A program made the translations under genes and the position numbers. The notes under the pieces were generated by a model. The model searched no databases. It was given only the letters and a program-made list of their open reading frames with translations, and had not been told where the DNA came from. From Deltaproteobacteria bacterium HGW-Deltaproteobacteria-15 (GTDB lineage: Bacteria > Desulfobacterota > DSM-4660 > Desulfatiglandales > HGW-15), in NCBI GenBank assembly GCA_002840535.1, contig PHBH01000009.1:62001-126000 (forward strand): a stretch of DNA of 64,000 nt, written 5' to 3'. This document shows, one piece after another, positions 1 through 9,082 of this stretch (positions are counted from its first letter, which is position 1; every line of letters begins with the position of its first letter).

Positions 1-132
1 AGCCATGACTTTCCGGCTCCTCCACCAGTCAACTTCCCCCCTTCCCATACCCGCCGCAATGGGTTATCCTGTGGCCTCTTGCGTCAAACTTTTGGCCTAA
101 TTCAGATCTGAAATGGAACAAAGGAGATCACG

Positions 133-1386
133 GTGATCAAGGTCAACGAAAACTATCTGAAGATCCAACCGTCTTACCTCTTCTCGGAGATTGCCAGGAG
201 GGTTTCCTCCTTTCAGAAGGAAAACCCCGATGTTGAAATCTGCAGGCTGGGCATCGGCGATGTGACACTCCCCCTTCCCCGTGCATGCATCGATGTCTTC
301 CATAAGGCGGTCGATGAAATGGCCGATGAGAGCACATTCCGTGGCTACGGGCCCGAGCAGGGATATGGGTTCCTCCGTGAAAAGATCGCCAGGGAGGATT
401 TTCAATCAAGGGGGGCCGACATCTCTCCGGACGAGATCTTCGTCAGCGACGGCGCCAAATGCGACGTCGGGAACATCCAGGAGATCTTTGCCTCTGACAT
501 CAAAGTTGCGATACCCGATCCCGTGTATCCGGTCTACCTCGATACCAATGTGATGGCAGGCCGGGCAGGTTCCTTCCACAAGGGACGCTATGATGGAATT
601 GTCTATCTGGACTGCACAGGAGAAAATGGATATCTCCCGGATCTCCCCAAAGAGCATGCCGGACTGATCTACCTGTGCTTTCCGAACAATCCCACGGGGG
701 CAACCATTACCAGGGAAGGGCTCACCAGGTGGGTGGAGTACGCAAGAGAGAACAAGGCGCTCATCCTTTATGACGCAGCCTATGAGGCCTTTATCGGCGA
801 CAAGGATCTGCCCAGATCGATCTACGAAATCGATGACGCCCGCGAAGTGGCTATCGAATTCAGAAGTTACTCGAAAACAGCGGGGTTCACGGGTGTACGA
901 TGCGCCTACACCGTGGTTCCAAAGGAGTGCCGCGCCTACACCGAAAGAAATGAAAAGCAGCTCCTGCACGGTCTTTGGAACCGCCGCCAGTCCACAAAGA
1001 CCAACGGCGTCTCCTACCCTGTGCAGCGCGCGGCCGAGGCCGTATACTGCCAGGAAGGCAAAGCGCAGGTGAGGGAGTTGATCGCCTACTATATGAGAAA
1101 TGCGGATCTGATCAGAAAAGAAATGACCGGACTGGGATTCGATTGCACGGGAGGAGAGAACTCGCCTTACATATGGGTGGATGTCCGTGAGGATTCATGG
1201 GCCATGTTCGACACGCTCCTCAGAAAAGGGGGAGTCGTCTGTACACCCGGCGCCGGATTTGGCAGATGCGGGGAAGGACACATCAGGATCAGCGCATTCA
1301 ACAGTTTCCAGAATGTTCAGAAGGCGTTGAAACGCATCAGGGACCTGTTCACCCCAGGCGCAAAGACACAGGCCCGCCGAGAGTAA
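133..1386 (+). CDS. dapL: LL-diaminopimelate aminotransferase
   Basis: This PLP-dependent class I aminotransferase makes L,L-diaminopimelate directly from tetrahydrodipicolinate with glutamate as amino donor, feeding lysine and peptidoglycan synthesis in the cytoplasm. The 417 residues match the family's usual length. Visible hallmarks are the N-terminal 'RLGIGDVTLPLP' motif, 'FPNNPTGA' in the cofactor domain, and 'SYSKTAGFTG', where Lys248 would form the Schiff base. Translation starts at GTG 133, preceded by AAGGAG at 121-126. The DapL route is typical of Deltaproteobacteria, Chlamydiae, plants and some methanogens, so it helps place the organism. The gene appears monocistronic, with a repeat-filled spacer downstream. 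Family assignment is secure. Confidence 0.95.
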   Translation: MIKVNENYLKIQPSYLFSEIARRVSSFQKENPDVEICRLGIGDVTLPLPRACIDVFHKAVDEMADESTFRGYGPEQGYGFLREKIAREDFQSRGADISPDEIFVSDGAKCDVGNIQEIFASDIKVAIPDPVYPVYLDTNVMAGRAGSFHKGRYDGIVYLDCTGENGYLPDLPKEHAGLIYLCFPNNPTGATITREGLTRWVEYARENKALILYDAAYEAFIGDKDLPRSIYEIDDAREVAIEFRSYSKTAGFTGVRCAYTVVPKECRAYTERNEKQLLHGLWNRRQSTKTNGVSYPVQRAAEAVYCQEGKAQVRELIAYYMRNADLIRKEMTGLGFDCTGGENSPYIWVDVREDSWAMFDTLLRKGGVVCTPGAGFGRCGEGHIRISAFNSFQNVQKALKRIRDLFTPGAKTQARRE

Positions 1387-1424
1387 CAAAGACCGCGATC
1401 CGGCTTTGGCCCAAGACGATTGCC

Positions 1425-1592
1425 CTTGGCCAAATTCGAAATCCGAATATCGAAATCCGAAACAAATTCAAACACCAAATGTTCCAATAACAGAAAATGA
1501 GACTCTGATTATCGGCTATGTTTGGATCATTTGAGTTTTGGTCATTACGTATTGTTTCGAAATTCGGATTTTCAAGCGTCCCCCCTCACCCG
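1425..1592. repeat. AT-rich inverted repeat element in the 1387-1697 spacer
   Basis: The left arm carries tandem 'GAAATCCGAA' units (about 1437-1466). The right arm carries the complementary 'TTCGAAATTCGGATTTTC' (about 1556-1575). Together they form an imperfect inverted repeat around an AT-rich centre. No coding frame in it resembles a protein. The element looks like a dispersed non-coding repeat. A further shared string, TCCGG(C/G)TCCTCCACCAGT, occurs near 12-29 and near 1602-1620, on either side of dapL. Confidence 0.6.
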
Positions 1593-1697
1593 GCAGAACT
1601 TCTCCGGGTCCTCCACCAGTTATCATCCTGGCACATGATTTGCAAAACATCATAGCTTATCTGGTTGTGCGCACAGCAATCCCGGGAGGAAGGGAAT

Positions 1698-2219
1698 ATG
1701 CCTGCTGTTGATTATCCTTCAGACAACAAGGAGATCCTTGACAAGCTTCGTCTCATGCCGGCCCTCAAGCGGTTGAATGAAGAAGATCTCGATGGTGTGT
1801 TATCTCTCAGCCGAATACAACGGTTCGAGGAAGGGGAGATTATCATTCGGGAAGGGCAGTATGACAACTGGATCTACTTCCTGATCTCCGGAAAAATAGC
1901 CATTGAAAAGAAAGGTGAAGCCATTGGTGTGCTGCAGGAACGAGGGGACATTTTCGGCGAAATGGGCATTATCGACGGGTCCCCAAGATCAGCGACTATC
2001 AGAGCCGTCGACAAGAGCGTCTGCTTTGCCATGGATGCGTCATACATTGACAGGTTGAAGGGGAATGATCGGGTGTCCTTTCAATGCATCCTCTACCAGG
2101 CCTTCGCTCAAATACTGGCCACCAGACTCAGGATTGCGGATGACAGGTTTCTGAAGGTAAAGGATGCCAATGCGGCCCTGGAAAAAGAGATCAGGAAATT
2201 GAGAGCGGAGGCAACATGA
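1698..2219 (+). CDS. cyclic nucleotide-binding domain protein without HTH
   Basis: This 173-residue soluble protein consists mainly of one Crp/Fnr-type cyclic nucleotide-binding beta-barrel (about residues 20-140). It has a phosphate-binding cassette, 'GEMGIIDGSPRSA', at residues 87-99. A C-terminal helix with coiled-coil character ('ANAALEKEIRKLRAEA') takes the place of a helix-turn-helix, so it is unlikely to bind DNA itself and is more likely a sensor or adaptor. The ATG at 1698 follows GGGAGGAAGGG. A TTG 33 bases upstream is open but has no ribosome site. The stop overlaps the start of the next gene (ATGA), so the two are translationally coupled. The ligand, cAMP or c-di-GMP or other, cannot be told from sequence. 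Confidence 0.8.
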   Translation: MPAVDYPSDNKEILDKLRLMPALKRLNEEDLDGVLSLSRIQRFEEGEIIIREGQYDNWIYFLISGKIAIEKKGEAIGVLQERGDIFGEMGIIDGSPRSATIRAVDKSVCFAMDASYIDRLKGNDRVSFQCILYQAFAQILATRLRIADDRFLKVKDANAALEKEIRKLRAEAT

Positions 2220-2860
2220 CGTGCGTTAAGACAGGAATAGCCGGAACTCTCCTGCTTTTGCTCCTTGCAGTCACAGGAGCAGTCGCCTTGGCAGGGAACG
2301 TCTACTCGATTCAGGTAGCCGCGTCCACACAAAAGGGCTCTGCCCAGGAAACCTCCGATCAAATGAACAGGTTGGGTCACGACTCGTTTGTCAGGCTGGA
2401 AACGGTTCCGGGAAAGGGGCAGTGGTACAGGGTCTATATAGAGAGATTCGGATCAAAGGCACAGGCGGCCAAAGAGGCTGCCATGCTGAAATCTCTGGGT
2501 CTCCTGAAGGAATGCTATGTGAGGGAATTGAAGGAGGAGGCTCAAACAGAGAAGAAAGGTGTTTCGAACAGGATTCACTTCCTCCACGTCGGCTCATACA
2601 AAGAGAAGGGAAATGCAGAAAAGAGCGTGACTCGTCTGGAAAAGAACGGGCAGAAGGCTTTTTTTGCAGAGGAAGGCGCTGGAGCCGACAAATGGTTTCG
2701 AACTTATATCGGTGAATTCGCGGACACCAAAGAGGCCCTGAAGGCGGGCTCTCTACTCAAGGAAAAAGGATTGATCTCCTACTTCAAGGTCATCAGCTTC
2801 AACCAAGAGGGGGATCGCACAAAAAACGCGAAGGTCGCGCAGAGGTCTCACGGTTTGTAG
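2216..2860 (+). CDS. exported protein with two SPOR domains
   Basis: This 214-residue protein has an N-terminal hydrophobic segment (residues 7-24, 'GIAGTLLLLLLAVTGAVALA') that looks like a signal peptide. Two SPOR repeats follow, each starting with a 'YSIQVAAS' or 'HFLHVGSYK' strand and each about 75 residues long. SPOR domains bind glycan strands lacking stem peptides at division septa. The start codon overlaps the stop of the cNMP-binding gene, so the pair forms one operon that may link a nucleotide signal to the envelope (inference). No catalytic domain is present. Confidence 0.8.
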   Translation: MTCVKTGIAGTLLLLLLAVTGAVALAGNVYSIQVAASTQKGSAQETSDQMNRLGHDSFVRLETVPGKGQWYRVYIERFGSKAQAAKEAAMLKSLGLLKECYVRELKEEAQTEKKGVSNRIHFLHVGSYKEKGNAEKSVTRLEKNGQKAFFAEEGAGADKWFRTYIGEFADTKEALKAGSLLKEKGLISYFKVISFNQEGDRTKNAKVAQRSHGL

Positions 2861-2897
2861 GTCTTCTTCGTGCTTGCCGGGATCTTCGTGGTGAAGC

Positions 2898-3707
2898 TCA
2901 GCCGTTCTCGGATTCCCTGTAGCCGTTCGGGACCGGGCGGCCGTCCACATAAACCCGGCCATCCGGATCCAGGGCGAAACGACCCCTGGCAATCATCTCC
3001 ACTGTTCTTGGAAAGATCCGCCAGTCTCCCACTTCCTTGAGCCGCTGCTGATTGAGCTCTGCCGCCTTTGTCAGTCGTTCTCTATTTTTCAGCAGTTCGT
3101 TCAGCGGTTCAGGGAGATCTACCTGCACGGGTTCTGAAACCATGAGCAGGGGGCCTGTATCGACTCCTTTGTCGGTCCATATGGTGGAAGAACGAAGAAC
3201 CCGCTCCCCTGCCGCAATCGCATCCGCCACAGCATGATCTCCTACGTACTTCCTTCGGCCTTCGGGTGTGAGAATGGAGAGATCTGCCGGGTGGACATTG
3301 ATGCATCTTTGTAGAGTCGTGTAACTCATGTACCCGCCCAGGGCGACCACGTCGATATCAAAGCTCCTGATCAACTGCTCGGCCGTCCTGTCGAATTCCC
3401 GTCTTGCTTCAAGTCCTTCAGGATCGCTCACCGTCCGTTTGACGGACCTGATTCGATGAAAGGCGCGGATATCGTAGCTGATGTAAGGGATACCCTTTTC
3501 GCACGCTATCCTTTCCCCCTGACATAAACCATCCGAGCGGTCGCTGAAGATGAAGACGACCTGGAAAGGGGAACTCCCTTCGGCAGCCTTCAGGACCCCC
3601 TCGGCTTGAAGCAGCTTGACGATATTGGTGCCGGAGCCGGACATAAAGGCGGCCACCCTCATGGGGCGGCCTGCTCTTCGTGGATCGAAAATAGGAATCA
3701 GGTCCAT
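2898..3707 (-). CDS. PurN-like formyltransferase family protein
   Basis: This 269-residue protein has the formyltransferase fold of phosphoribosylglycinamide formyltransferase. The N-terminal 'SGSGTN' loop (residues 23-28) would bind the ribose phosphate. 'NVHPADLS' near residue 140 holds the catalytic Asn and His. 'DKGVDTGPLL' corresponds to the family's catalytic-Asp 'H-x-x-D-x-G' region. It is about 60 residues longer than typical PurN, has 'TIWTDKGVD' in place of the usual His-containing segment, and carries a C-terminal tail ending 'DGRVYVDGRPVPNG', so it may act on another substrate. The ATG at 3707 follows AGGAG. An upstream ATG at 3755 lies inside a dispersed repeat and is rejected. 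It is downstream of pgk on the same strand. Confidence 0.7.
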   Translation of the reverse strand: MDLIPIFDPRRAGRPMRVAAFMSGSGTNIVKLLQAEGVLKAAEGSSPFQVVFIFSDRSDGLCQGERIACEKGIPYISYDIRAFHRIRSVKRTVSDPEGLEARREFDRTAEQLIRSFDIDVVALGGYMSYTTLQRCINVHPADLSILTPEGRRKYVGDHAVADAIAAGERVLRSSTIWTDKGVDTGPLLMVSEPVQVDLPEPLNELLKNRERLTKAAELNQQRLKEVGDWRIFPRTVEMIARGRFALDPDGRVYVDGRPVPNGYRESENG

Positions 3708-3721
3708 ATTCTCCTCATGGA

Positions 3722-3842
3722 AGACAGCGGGACACGGATTTACACGGATGAACACGGATCAGAAGAGAAATCGGAATCCGGCATTCATCATCTCTTTTCC
3801 TACCTGGTCATTGGGCATTGGGAGTTGGGCATTGGACATTCC
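3722..3842. repeat. two dispersed repeat elements
   Basis: At 3728-3760 lies a triplicated ACACGGAT motif ('ACACGGATTTACACGGAT', then 'GAACACGGAT'). At 3808-3840 lies tandem 'TTGGGCATTGGGAGTTGGGC' followed by 'ATTGGACATT'. Neither resembles coding sequence. Both look like short dispersed repeats of the kind that fill many spacers in this window. They separate pgk from the formyltransferase gene. Confidence 0.55.
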
Positions 3843-5138
3843 CTAGACCTCCATCAAGGCTTCGACCGGCTTGAGCTTATATGCGCTCCCCTGCTCGATA
3901 GCCGTGAGCACACTCCCTCCTCCAGTGAAATAATAGGTGCGGGGATCATCCAGGCCCGACATGTAAGCACCCGGACAGAGTCTCCTCAACTCCTGCAGTG
4001 TATCCCCTCCGCCAAAGAGCTTCATTGCGGATTTGTTTGACGTAATCAGTTCATAGAGAGCTTTCGATCCCTCTGCAAAATGGGGCATGAGTCCCATGAC
4101 CGCGTTCACGAAAATGGTTTTGGCTGAACCCATGATTTCACTGAGTCTCGGATCCTCGAAAGATTGAACTGCCGCATCCAGGATGAAGCCGGCCTTCTTC
4201 TTCCCCTTGAGGTCTTCAAGGGAATGGATTCGGTGCTTCCCTCCGATTCGTCCCTCGAGGGTATCCGATTCCTCCAGGTATTTCAGCTCCAGGATTTTCC
4301 CCTGCTTCCTGTCGAGTTCGACCAGAGATGTTGCGAGGGTTCGGTCCTCTTCAGTCACCCCCTCGATTTCGACCGAGTACTTGGCTGAAAGAAATGTGTT
4401 GTACATGAGGCCGCCGAGAATGAGGTAATCCGCTTTTTGATAGAGCGCCTGGAGAGGCCCGATCTTCGTGTCGTACTTTGCGCCGGCTATGACGGCTACA
4501 AACGGCTTCTCCGGGTTGAGAACCTTGTCCAGGTTACCTATTTCTTTCTGCAGGAGGTGCCCGGCACAGGAGGGCAATTTTCGGGCTACATCAAAGGTCG
4601 ACACATCGGGCTGCCATGACCCGAAGGCATCGTTTACGAAAACATCGGCAAGAGAGGCGAGCTCCTCCGTCAGCTGTCCCCTCTCAGGTCCTTTGGACTG
4701 CTCTCCTTTAAACCACCTCGTATTGGGAAGATAGAGCATGCCGAACTTACGGGCCTTCAGATCCTGAATCGCTCCCTTCAGGGAATCCCCGATGTGCAGG
4801 ATGCCGCCCTCCGGATCGACCGGAAGATCCACCGCCTGAATCCTGACAGGCAGCTTCTGTTCAAGGTACCGGGCAATCGGCTTGACGGAATCCCCCTCCT
4901 GAACATTGATCCTGCCTGTCTTCTTATCCTTTGGACGGCCGACATGGGTCATCAGGATCGGACGTCCCCCCGCGGCAGCAACGGCATAGAGTGTCGGAAT
5001 CGTAGCATCGATACGATACGGGTCCTTGATCTTTCCCTTTTTCACGACATTATGGTCCACCCGAATCAGGACGACCTTGTCTTTTATCTCCATCTGCTGA
5101 AGAACCCGCAGCCTCTGGTCTGATCGCTCCTTGTCCAT
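3843..5138 (-). CDS. pgk: phosphoglycerate kinase (divergent)
   Basis: This 431-residue protein interconverts 1,3-bisphosphoglycerate plus ADP and 3-phosphoglycerate plus ATP in glycolysis/gluconeogenesis. Family motifs are visible but altered: 'LIRVDHNV' for RVDFNVP, 'THVGRPKD' for SHLGRP, 'NTRWFKGE' for NxRFxxxE, 'VNDAFG', 'KLFGGGDT' for GGGDT, and 'FTGGGSV' for the C-terminal TGGGA loop. The length is above the usual 390-400 because of an N-terminal extension and inserts. The ATG at 5138 follows AAGGAG seven bases upstream; the open frame continues upstream without support. It is transcribed away from the cupin gene. The assignment is firm; catalytic competence is likely because the substrate-binding Asp/Asn and His/Arg positions are kept. 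Confidence 0.87.
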   Translation of the reverse strand: MDKERSDQRLRVLQQMEIKDKVVLIRVDHNVVKKGKIKDPYRIDATIPTLYAVAAAGGRPILMTHVGRPKDKKTGRINVQEGDSVKPIARYLEQKLPVRIQAVDLPVDPEGGILHIGDSLKGAIQDLKARKFGMLYLPNTRWFKGEQSKGPERGQLTEELASLADVFVNDAFGSWQPDVSTFDVARKLPSCAGHLLQKEIGNLDKVLNPEKPFVAVIAGAKYDTKIGPLQALYQKADYLILGGLMYNTFLSAKYSVEIEGVTEEDRTLATSLVELDRKQGKILELKYLEESDTLEGRIGGKHRIHSLEDLKGKKKAGFILDAAVQSFEDPRLSEIMGSAKTIFVNAVMGLMPHFAEGSKALYELITSNKSAMKLFGGGDTLQELRRLCPGAYMSGLDDPRTYYFTGGGSVLTAIEQGSAYKLKPVEALMEV

Positions 5139-5275
5139 GGCATATCTCCTTTCTTCACCCGGGATAATAGGCACTGTCCTGAGGGAATCCAATGGGAACC
5201 GATGAATTGTGCTTTATCCTACCGGAAATCTGTGGCAAAGAGCAATAATCAATGATGACGAAAGGAATGACTCAA

Positions 5276-5617
5276 ATGATTGTTAGAAATCTTACAGACC
5301 CGGAGGTTCTGGAAACCACCTACATCGCCCACGAGGGCGCCATAGCTCAGATGGTGCTGGACCGGAGGATTCTCAAAGAGATTGGTTTCCTGGCAATTGC
5401 ACGATTGGAACCGGGGAAGACCATCGAGGCTCATCGGGACCCCATGGAGGAGATCTACTTCATTTACGACGGCGAGGGGGACATGACCGTGGACAAGGAG
5501 ACAAGAGGTGTGAAAAACGGCGATGCGATCTGGATACCTACCGGATCCTCACACGCCCTCCGGAACACTGGAAAGCGCGAGTTGGTGATCCTGGTGGTGG
5601 CATCGCCGGTATTCTGA
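5276..5617 (+). CDS. small cupin-domain protein
   Basis: This is a 113-residue single-domain cupin. 'EAHRDPMEEIYFIYDGEGDM' is cupin motif 1, with a metal-ligand-like His and Glu pair. 'GDAIWIPTGSSHALRN' is motif 2, with the second His. Small cupins of this kind bind a metal and act as isomerases, dioxygenases or sensors; the substrate is unknown here. The ATG at 5276 has AAAGGA nine bases upstream. In-frame ATGs at 5252, 5255 and 5267 are possible but less well supported. It is divergent from pgk. Confidence 0.75.
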   Translation: MIVRNLTDPEVLETTYIAHEGAIAQMVLDRRILKEIGFLAIARLEPGKTIEAHRDPMEEIYFIYDGEGDMTVDKETRGVKNGDAIWIPTGSSHALRNTGKRELVILVVASPVF

Positions 5618-5621
5618 GGAG

Positions 5622-5790
5622 AGACCTCTCGCAGAGATCACAGAGTGCATTGAAGAGGCCGGCAACACTTTAGCTCTATGAAACGCCCGCACCACAGGAT
5701 GCCGCCGACTCGCATTTTCACAGAGCTAAAGTGCTGCCGCTCTGCTGCTCTCTTTCTGGTTCTCCGTGGGCTCTGTGAGAGATTACAGAA
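5622..5790. repeat. inverted repeat element (CTCGCAGAGATCACAGAG family)
   Basis: The left end reads 'CTCTCGCAGAGATCACAGAG' (about 5626-5645). The right end reads 'CTCCGTGGGCTCTGTGAGAG' (about 5763-5782). The two ends are complementary over the CTCTGTGAGAG core. The interior has a second inner inverted pair ('AACACTTTAGCTCTATGAAA' and 'TTTCACAGAGCTAAAGTGCT'). The element abuts the stop codon of the acyl-CoA synthetase gene at 5783. Confidence 0.6.
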
Positions 5791-6460
5791 CAACCAGCGC
5801 ATCAACGGCCACAGGCCTGCTTCCTTCCAGGATGAGGGGGTTGATGTCGATCTCCTTGATCCTCTCGTGCTCGAGACCGATCCGGCCCATTGTGATCAGG
5901 ATATTGACGAGCTGATCCATATCCGCTGCGGGCAGCCCCCGGACCTGTTCCAGGATTTTGTGCGCCCTGATCTCCCGGGTCATTTCCAACGCATCTCTCC
6001 GCTCGAGCGGCGCGACCCGAAAAGAGACGTCCTTCAATATCTCGGTGAAGATCCCCCCGAGGCCGAACATGACGCAAGGGCCGAACTGAGGATCACGGAT
6101 CAAACCGGCCATCAGTTCCCTGCCTCCGCGGATCATCTCCTGAACCAGAACTGCCCCGTCTTCTTCCCCAATAACGGACGTGATCTCCTTAAATGCAGAA
6201 TCGGCCTCGGCCTGGTTCCGGATATCGAGTTTGACAAGTCCCCGCTCGGACTTGTGGGAGATGCGTGACGAGGAACTCTTCATCACCAGGGGAAAACGGA
6301 TCGTTTTGACCGCTTCGTTGAGTTCCTGCAGATTCCTGACCTCGATTTCCCGGGTGACCGGAATGCCGTAACTCTTGATCAGTTCCTTGGATTCGTGTTC
6401 TGAAAGCGTGGTCCGCCCTTCAGAGAAGGCCTTTTCCAGGATCATGGTTCCATTATCCAT
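5783..6460 (-). CDS. acyl-CoA synthetase (ADP-forming) ATP-grasp subunit
   Basis: This 225-residue protein is the ATP-grasp (beta) half of NDP-forming acyl-CoA synthetases, which convert acyl-CoA, ADP and phosphate to acid, CoA and ATP. Visible marks are the 'LSEHESKELIKSYGIPV' swivelling region, 'FPLVMKSSSSRISHKSERG' as the nucleotide-binding lysine and His region, 'VQEMIRGGRELMAGLIRDPQ', 'GLGGIFTEILKDVSFRVAPL', and 'EIDINPLIL' as the metal-binding Glu/Asn. The length matches stand-alone beta subunits such as AcdB, not the fused ~700-residue form. No alpha subunit is present in the window, so its partner must be elsewhere. A role in ATP gain from acyl-CoA fits the fatty/aromatic acid gene context. 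Confidence 0.85.
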   Translation of the reverse strand: MDNGTMILEKAFSEGRTTLSEHESKELIKSYGIPVTREIEVRNLQELNEAVKTIRFPLVMKSSSSRISHKSERGLVKLDIRNQAEADSAFKEITSVIGEEDGAVLVQEMIRGGRELMAGLIRDPQFGPCVMFGLGGIFTEILKDVSFRVAPLERRDALEMTREIRAHKILEQVRGLPAADMDQLVNILITMGRIGLEHERIKEIDINPLILEGSRPVAVDALVVL

Positions 6461-6574
6461 TCGCTATACCCCATTCAGGATCTTTTCTGACGTTGCAGGT
6501 CACGGTTACGGTTTTCATCTGCGAAGATCTTAACATGCAGGTCATAAATACTGGGTTGAGGTGTGACAACCCTA

Positions 6575-6708
6575 AGGTTGCATAAAACTTCACTCGTCGC
6601 CCACCGTCATTCCCGCCCCGCATCGAGCGGGATAAACTCCGGCGGGAATCCATGCGGTTCTCTGAGGACTGGATGCCCGCCTGCGCGGGCATGACAGGAT
6701 GAAACAGG
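6575..6708. repeat. REP-like palindromic element, copy 1
   Basis: It opens with 'AACCCTAAGGTTGCATAA' and 'GTCATTCCCGC', and contains 'CGGCGGGAATCCATGCGGTT' and 'CTCTGAGGACTGGATGCCCG'. It closes with 'GCCTGCGCGGGCATGACAGG', whose GTCATGCCCGC complement mirrors the left end. A clear second copy lies at 15030-15146. The element fills much of the 6461-6840 spacer upstream of eno. Confidence 0.8.
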
Positions 6709-6765
6709 GATTCCTGCATCCTCTATCCTGCATCCTTTAACAGCCTTTTCCCTTGTAATCAATAG

Positions 6766-8109
<1,344 letters not shown>

Positions 8110-8113
8110 AAGA

Positions 8114-8148
8114 GAGAAGGTGAGAAGTTCTCATCTTCTTACCTTCTC
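8114..8148 (+). terminator. long hairpin after eno
   Basis: GAGAAGGTGAGAAG (8114-8127) pairs along its whole length with CTTCTTACCTTCTC (8135-8148), giving a 14-pair stem with one G-T pair and a 7-base loop, five bases after the enolase stop. No T-run follows, so it may stabilise the mRNA end or be a repeat element rather than a classical terminator. Confidence 0.5.
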
Positions 8149-8189
8149 AACTTCTGGTCTTTGGCTATGCTTGTATGAAACTTCGTGTA

Positions 8190-8268
8190 GTTAGAGTTTC
8201 AGGTTTCAGTGTTCAGGTGTCAGGAAAACCGGGCTGACACCCGAAACCTGACACCTGACACCCTGCAA
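8190..8268. repeat. CAGGTTTCAGTGTTCAGGTG inverted repeat, copy 1
   Basis: The left arm is 'CAGGTTTCAGTGTTCAGGTG' followed by TCAGG (about 8199-8223). The right arm is 'CCCGAAACCTGACACCTGAC' (about 8239-8258). The same family recurs as a pair at 30398-30570. The repeat supplies the final codons and stop of rsmE on the minus strand. Confidence 0.75.
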
Positions 8269-9065
8269 AGTTTCCTCTGGCTTCCCAGATCGCCCCACTC
8301 GTACTGCAGCACGGCCACGAAGGCTATGGCAGCCGTTTCAGCCCTGAGAATTCTCTGGCCCATGGAAACGGGTTCGAAGCCGGCTGAAACGGCCTTTTCA
8401 ACTTCTGACGGGTCGAATCCTCCTTCAGGACCGATGATGCCGATGGCACCGGGGCCGGACTCGTGATTTCTGATGACCCCCTTCAGGTCCTGAGTTTCCT
8501 CACCCTCCCAGAGTATCACCTTCATTTGCTTTCCCGTTTTGAACTGCGTCAGCAGATCGCTGAACGGAACAACAGGATGAATCGCCGGGGGTCTCCCGCG
8601 GTTGGATTGCTTGGAGGCGCCGGATGCAATCTCTTCCCAATGCCTCAACTTGTTCGCCCTCCCCTTTTCATCGGGCCTGACGACCGTCCGCTCCGCTATA
8701 AAAGGGAAAATGTGCGTGACGCCAAGCTCCGAGGTCTTCTGAATCACAAAATCCATGGGTCCAGGTCTCAGTACGGATTGACAGAGAGAAATCTCGAGCG
8801 GTGAACATGGCGGCGGTTGCAGTGATTCCAGCAAAGACACGGTTACCTCATTCGGTCCGACCGATTCTATTCGGGCGAGGAAGCGCGCACCCTTTCTGTC
8901 CATGAGGATGATGCTGTCGCCTGGACCGATCCTGAGCACTTTAGAGATGTGCCTGGCCTCCTGCCCTCTGATCGGCACAAGACCCACGTCCGAATGAATC
9001 TCATCGACGACGAAGCGTCTCAGGTTGCCGATCCGACGTGCACCGTCTTCCGTTCTTGACTTCAC
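8220..9065 (-). CDS. rsmE: 16S rRNA (uracil-1498-N3)-methyltransferase
   Basis: This SPOUT-class methyltransferase methylates U1498 of 16S rRNA in the 30S subunit using S-adenosylmethionine. The N-terminal PUA-like segment includes 'EARHISKVLRIGPGD'. The SPOUT knot motifs are 'QKTSELGVTHIFPFIAERTV', 'GIIGPEGGFDPSEVE' and 'MGQRILRAETAAIAFVAVLQ'. At 281 residues it is some 30 longer than usual. The last ~15 codons, after 'QYEWGDLGSQRKL', are read from a dispersed CAGGTTTCAG repeat, so the natural C terminus has been replaced by repeat-encoded residues. The GTG at 9065 lies 17 bases after the prmA stop, forming a prmA-rsmE operon, a common arrangement. Confidence 0.93.
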   Translation of the reverse strand: MKSRTEDGARRIGNLRRFVVDEIHSDVGLVPIRGQEARHISKVLRIGPGDSIILMDRKGARFLARIESVGPNEVTVSLLESLQPPPCSPLEISLCQSVLRPGPMDFVIQKTSELGVTHIFPFIAERTVVRPDEKGRANKLRHWEEIASGASKQSNRGRPPAIHPVVPFSDLLTQFKTGKQMKVILWEGEETQDLKGVIRNHESGPGAIGIIGPEGGFDPSEVEKAVSAGFEPVSMGQRILRAETAAIAFVAVLQYEWGDLGSQRKLCRVSGVRFRVSARFS

Positions 9066-9082
9066 GTGTTACCTGTCACGTG

